Origin: Pseudomonadota bacterium
Lineage (GTDB): Bacteria; Bdellovibrionota; Bacteriovoracia; Bacteriovoracales; Bacteriovoracaceae
Reading direction: 5' to 3'
Assembly (NCBI GenBank): GCA_027488375.1
Contig: JAIYBW010000001.1
Location: 62,001-126,000 of the forward strand
Length of the DNA stretch: 64,000 nt
Shown: positions 61,941 to 64,000 of the stretch, in pieces
Layout: each line of letters starts with the position of its first letter
Numbering within the stretch: the stretch's first letter is position 1
The notes under the pieces: model-generated
Seen by the model: only the letters and a program-made list of their open reading frames with translations
Database searches by the model: none
Told to the model about the DNA's origin: nothing
Position numbers and translations under genes: made by a program

Positions 61941-63350
61941 TTAAGTTTGAGATTTTTTTAAGATAAAGGCCGGTAAAAGGACGACGCTTGTCAGAACGAG
62001 GCCAATATAAAACTCATCTATCAGATTAACTCCATAAACTTGGTTTATGACTGACCATGACACAATACCCAAACAGCCTAAAGAAACGGCCCGGCAAAAC
62101 TGTTTTTCGCTAATGACCCCGGGTTTAAATTGGGCCACAAGCATGGGAAAGAGGAGGCAAGCTGCCGAAAAAGTCCCTAAGGTTTTCCAAACAGCAATCA
62201 CATTTCCTTGAAAAAAATAACTTAGAACGATTGAAGTGAGAGCGACATAAATGAGCGCCACATGATGATGCCAGAGTTTGAATTTTTCTTTGAAATTAAA
62301 AAAATCAAAACTAATACAAGTTGCTGCATTAAAAAGATACGAGTCCAGAGTGGAGAGAATGGTGGCAAGAATTCCTGCTAAGATCAGCCCCCTGACTCCT
62401 TCTGGAACAATTTGCATAGAGAAAATGAGGTAAGCATTTTGCGAGGATGCCTCTGGCAAATAAGCTCGAGCATAGAGTGCCCCTAGAGTGGTGCAACAAT
62501 CAAAACAGAACCAAATAAATGTTGAAATCAAGATCCCATTTTTCGCCACTTTTTCAGTCTCAGCGGCCAGACAACGCTGATAAAAATTGGGATCTACTAA
62601 AGTTGAAAGAGCGATAAATCCCCACACTAGAACTGAAGAGATCGATTCACCACCCATTAAATCAAAATGACTTGGTGGCAATTTATCAACCAGAACGCTC
62701 GGGTCACCAAATTTGAGCCAAGCAAACACGACAACTAAAACGACACCTAAAATCATAAAGAAAAACTGAACGACATCAGAAAAGACGACGGCCCTAAAAC
62801 CACCCCATAGGGACCAAAGGGTGACTAAGCTCACACCTAAAATAGTGTTCATGATGTAGCTTCCGCCTAAGAGTGTTTGCAAAAATATTCCCAAACTCAT
62901 AGTGTACGCAACAGGGAGAAGAGTGAGAAAGTTTAGAGTCGCAGTTAGCTTTTCAGCAGTGGGACCAAATAATTTCCCGGCCATCCCGGCCAGGGTGAGA
63001 GATTGAGTTTGCCTAATTTTTTTTACAAGGAAAAAAGCAAAAACAAGATAAGTGATGTACCAAAAGACCCCTTGAGTGAGAAAATTATAAATACCTTTCT
63101 CAAAAGTAAGCGCCGTTACGCCAAATATTCCACCATACCAAGTGGCGACTAAAGTCGCGACGAAAAGGGGAAGAGTTAAACGTCTGCCCATGAGAAGGAG
63201 TTCAAGGGGGCTTTCTTTTTCTTTTTCTGATAATTTATTTTTTAAAGACTGACCGTACAACACGGAAGCCAAAGTCAACAAAAGTACGGCCAGGAATACA
63301 ATCCAGTCGATAGTCGTGATAAAAGGTAGAATTTCAGAGTGAGAAACCAT
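61941..63350 (-). CDS. sodium:solute symporter (SSS) family transporter
   Basis: This 469-residue membrane protein has about thirteen helices in the SSS order. It shows ATWYGGIFGVTALTFEKG, LWSLWGGFRAVVFSDVVQFFFM (the GGxxAVxxTDxxQ-like signature) and an ATILSTLDSYLFNAATCIS segment equivalent to the Na+-binding helix. The solute is not predictable. ATG 63350 has no ribosome binding site, but a perfect TATAAT ends six bases upstream, so the mRNA is probably leaderless. The start is only 34 bases from the divergent gene. Confidence 0.88.
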   Translation of the reverse strand: MVSHSEILPFITTIDWIVFLAVLLLTLASVLYGQSLKNKLSEKEKESPLELLLMGRRLTLPLFVATLVATWYGGIFGVTALTFEKGIYNFLTQGVFWYITYLVFAFFLVKKIRQTQSLTLAGMAGKLFGPTAEKLTATLNFLTLLPVAYTMSLGIFLQTLLGGSYIMNTILGVSLVTLWSLWGGFRAVVFSDVVQFFFMILGVVLVVVFAWLKFGDPSVLVDKLPPSHFDLMGGESISSVLVWGFIALSTLVDPNFYQRCLAAETEKVAKNGILISTFIWFCFDCCTTLGALYARAYLPEASSQNAYLIFSMQIVPEGVRGLILAGILATILSTLDSYLFNAATCISFDFFNFKEKFKLWHHHVALIYVALTSIVLSYFFQGNVIAVWKTLGTFSAACLLFPMLVAQFKPGVISEKQFCRAVSLGCLGIVSWSVINQVYGVNLIDEFYIGLVLTSVVLLPAFILKKSQT

Positions 63351-63356
63351 GGCGTG

Positions 63357-63362
63357 ATTATA
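63357..63362 (-). promoter_or_regulatory. -10 hexamer TATAAT, leaderless geometry
   Basis: On the minus strand TATAAT is followed by CACGCC and the ATG of the symporter at 63350. Spacing to ATG is six bases, as for trpS. The -35 is weak and lies over the divergent gene's start. Confidence 0.45.
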
Positions 63363-63372
63363 TGTTTTCGTT

Positions 63373-63378
63373 TATCAT
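63373..63378 (+). promoter_or_regulatory. -10 hexamer TATCAT, leaderless geometry
   Basis: TATCAT (5 of 6) is followed by TTTGCT and the ATG at 63385. The two divergent -10 hexamers in this 34-base gap are only ten bases apart, so the two promoters probably exclude each other. Confidence 0.4.
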
Positions 63379-63384
63379 TTTGCT

Positions 63385-64000
63385 ATGAAATATGTTTGGA
63401 TACTTGTTGCTATTATCATCCTGGTAAGAATTGATATGGTTCTCAATTTCGTTGAGAAGACATTTAGAAAAGTGAATTCTTCCCAGGAAACAGAACTAAA
63501 ACCTGGTGAAGTTCCGGAATCGACTAACCTCATCCCTTTAAATTCAGATCTCACCCTTAAAGTTAGTCCTCGAAACCAGTTTTTAAGCCTCTTGGGCGAT
63601 TTTTATGTCCTCCCTGACAAAGCCGCGATGGAAAAAGGGTTAGAGATTTTAAAAAATAATCCAACTCTTTTTAATGAAAAACTAGATCGTGAACTCGAAG
63701 TTAAAATTTATCGTTGGCGTGAACACATTCAACAAAAAAACAAGGTTGTGTATGAATTCATTTTTGCGATGATGAAAATCCTCAAGGGTGAAAATCTAGA
63801 AATGTTAAAAAGATTTTCAACTCTTCTTATTGATTATGATTTGCCAGAGTTTTTAAATTACACATCCCTATCATCAGATACGTCTTGCTTGGTTTCTATT
63901 ACAATAGCGGACTCATTACCAGAGGAAGAAAAGTATAATGAGTTGGTTGAAAGGTTAACCCTATTTCAGACTTATATTAATTCACAGGGAGTCACTCCTG
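63385..64000 (+). CDS. single-pass membrane protein of unknown function (3' end outside window)
   Basis: An open frame from ATG 63385 continues to the right edge, giving 205 visible residues. It starts with a membrane helix (KYVWILVAIIILVRI), then a polar, mostly helical region of unknown fold (LSLLGDFYVLPDKAAMEKGL) with a single cysteine. No family is recognised. There is no Shine-Dalgarno; TATCAT ends six bases upstream of the ATG. Confidence 0.6.
   Translation, partial: MKYVWILVAIIILVRIDMVLNFVEKTFRKVNSSQETELKPGEVPESTNLIPLNSDLTLKVSPRNQFLSLLGDFYVLPDKAAMEKGLEILKNNPTLFNEKLDRELEVKIYRWREHIQQKNKVVYEFIFAMMKILKGENLEMLKRFSTLLIDYDLPEFLNYTSLSSDTSCLVSITIADSLPEEEKYNELVERLTLFQTYINSQGVTP

Overview
The window is AT-rich, densely packed Gram-negative chromosome: no intergenic gap exceeds about 200 bases, and there is no insertion sequence, phage, CRISPR array or rRNA. 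Many genes carry signal peptides or lipoboxes and there are several probable outer-membrane barrels. Together with hydrolases suited to digesting another cell's contents, a nucleotide-exchange-type transporter and a set of unrecognised secreted proteins, this suggests a Bdellovibrio-and-like organism, most likely of the Bacteriovorax/Peredibacter group. That assignment is inference from gene content, because no rRNA is present to settle it.

Layout. 1-5 kb: secreted proteins of unknown function, an LDAH-like serine hydrolase, a TauE/SafE exporter and a secreted ceramidase-like protein. 4.9-11 kb (minus): a DegT-type aminotransferase, then a tight four-gene unit of P-type ATPase, TPR/barrel protein, TPR protein and fatty-acid-hydroxylase-like membrane protein. 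11-18 kb: trpS, a DCC-family thiol protein, a TULIP-like secreted protein, tyrS, deoC with a GST-like protein, and a lipoprotein. 18-24 kb: acyl-CoA dehydrogenase, an orphan PD-(D/E)XK-like protein, a THUMP methyltransferase, ahcY and rpiB. 24-32 kb: a secreted 541-residue protein, a DtxR/MntR-type regulator translationally coupled to an NTT-like transporter, an M3 oligopeptidase, a secreted NUC1 nuclease and a 5'-nucleotidase. 32-37 kb: feoAB, a hotdog protein with a nitronate-monooxygenase-like enzyme, and a secreted M28 peptidase. 37-42 kb: a Suv3-type helicase, a DUF455 ferritin-like protein, an ATP-grasp-like protein and a class II aldolase-like protein. 42-46 kb: a membrane-anchored EEPKA-repeat protein with an unusual start, an HD-GYP protein, a degenerate RsbU/PP2C-like protein and tRNA-Leu(CAA). 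46-51 kb: an SDR/acyltransferase pair, engB, a sigma-54 activator with an FHA-like N-terminus and a FliL-like protein. 52-57 kb: accA, yicC, gmk and rel. 57-64 kb: a barrel/lipoprotein pair, a DUF218 protein, ridA, maeB and a sodium:solute symporter.

How the genes work together. The clearest functional theme is scavenging of macromolecules: secreted nuclease, 5'-nucleotidase, M28 peptidase, M3 oligopeptidase, deoC and an NTT-like carrier lie in or near one region. Signalling is represented by Rel, HD-GYP, the PP2C-like protein and the sigma-54 activator. Two expression patterns recur. Seven genes have a -10-like hexamer followed by exactly six bases and then ATG, the geometry of leaderless mRNA. 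Two adjacent secreted-protein genes share a nearly identical 39-bp promoter block ending in TAGGATG, and that motif or a close variant is seen before further genes.
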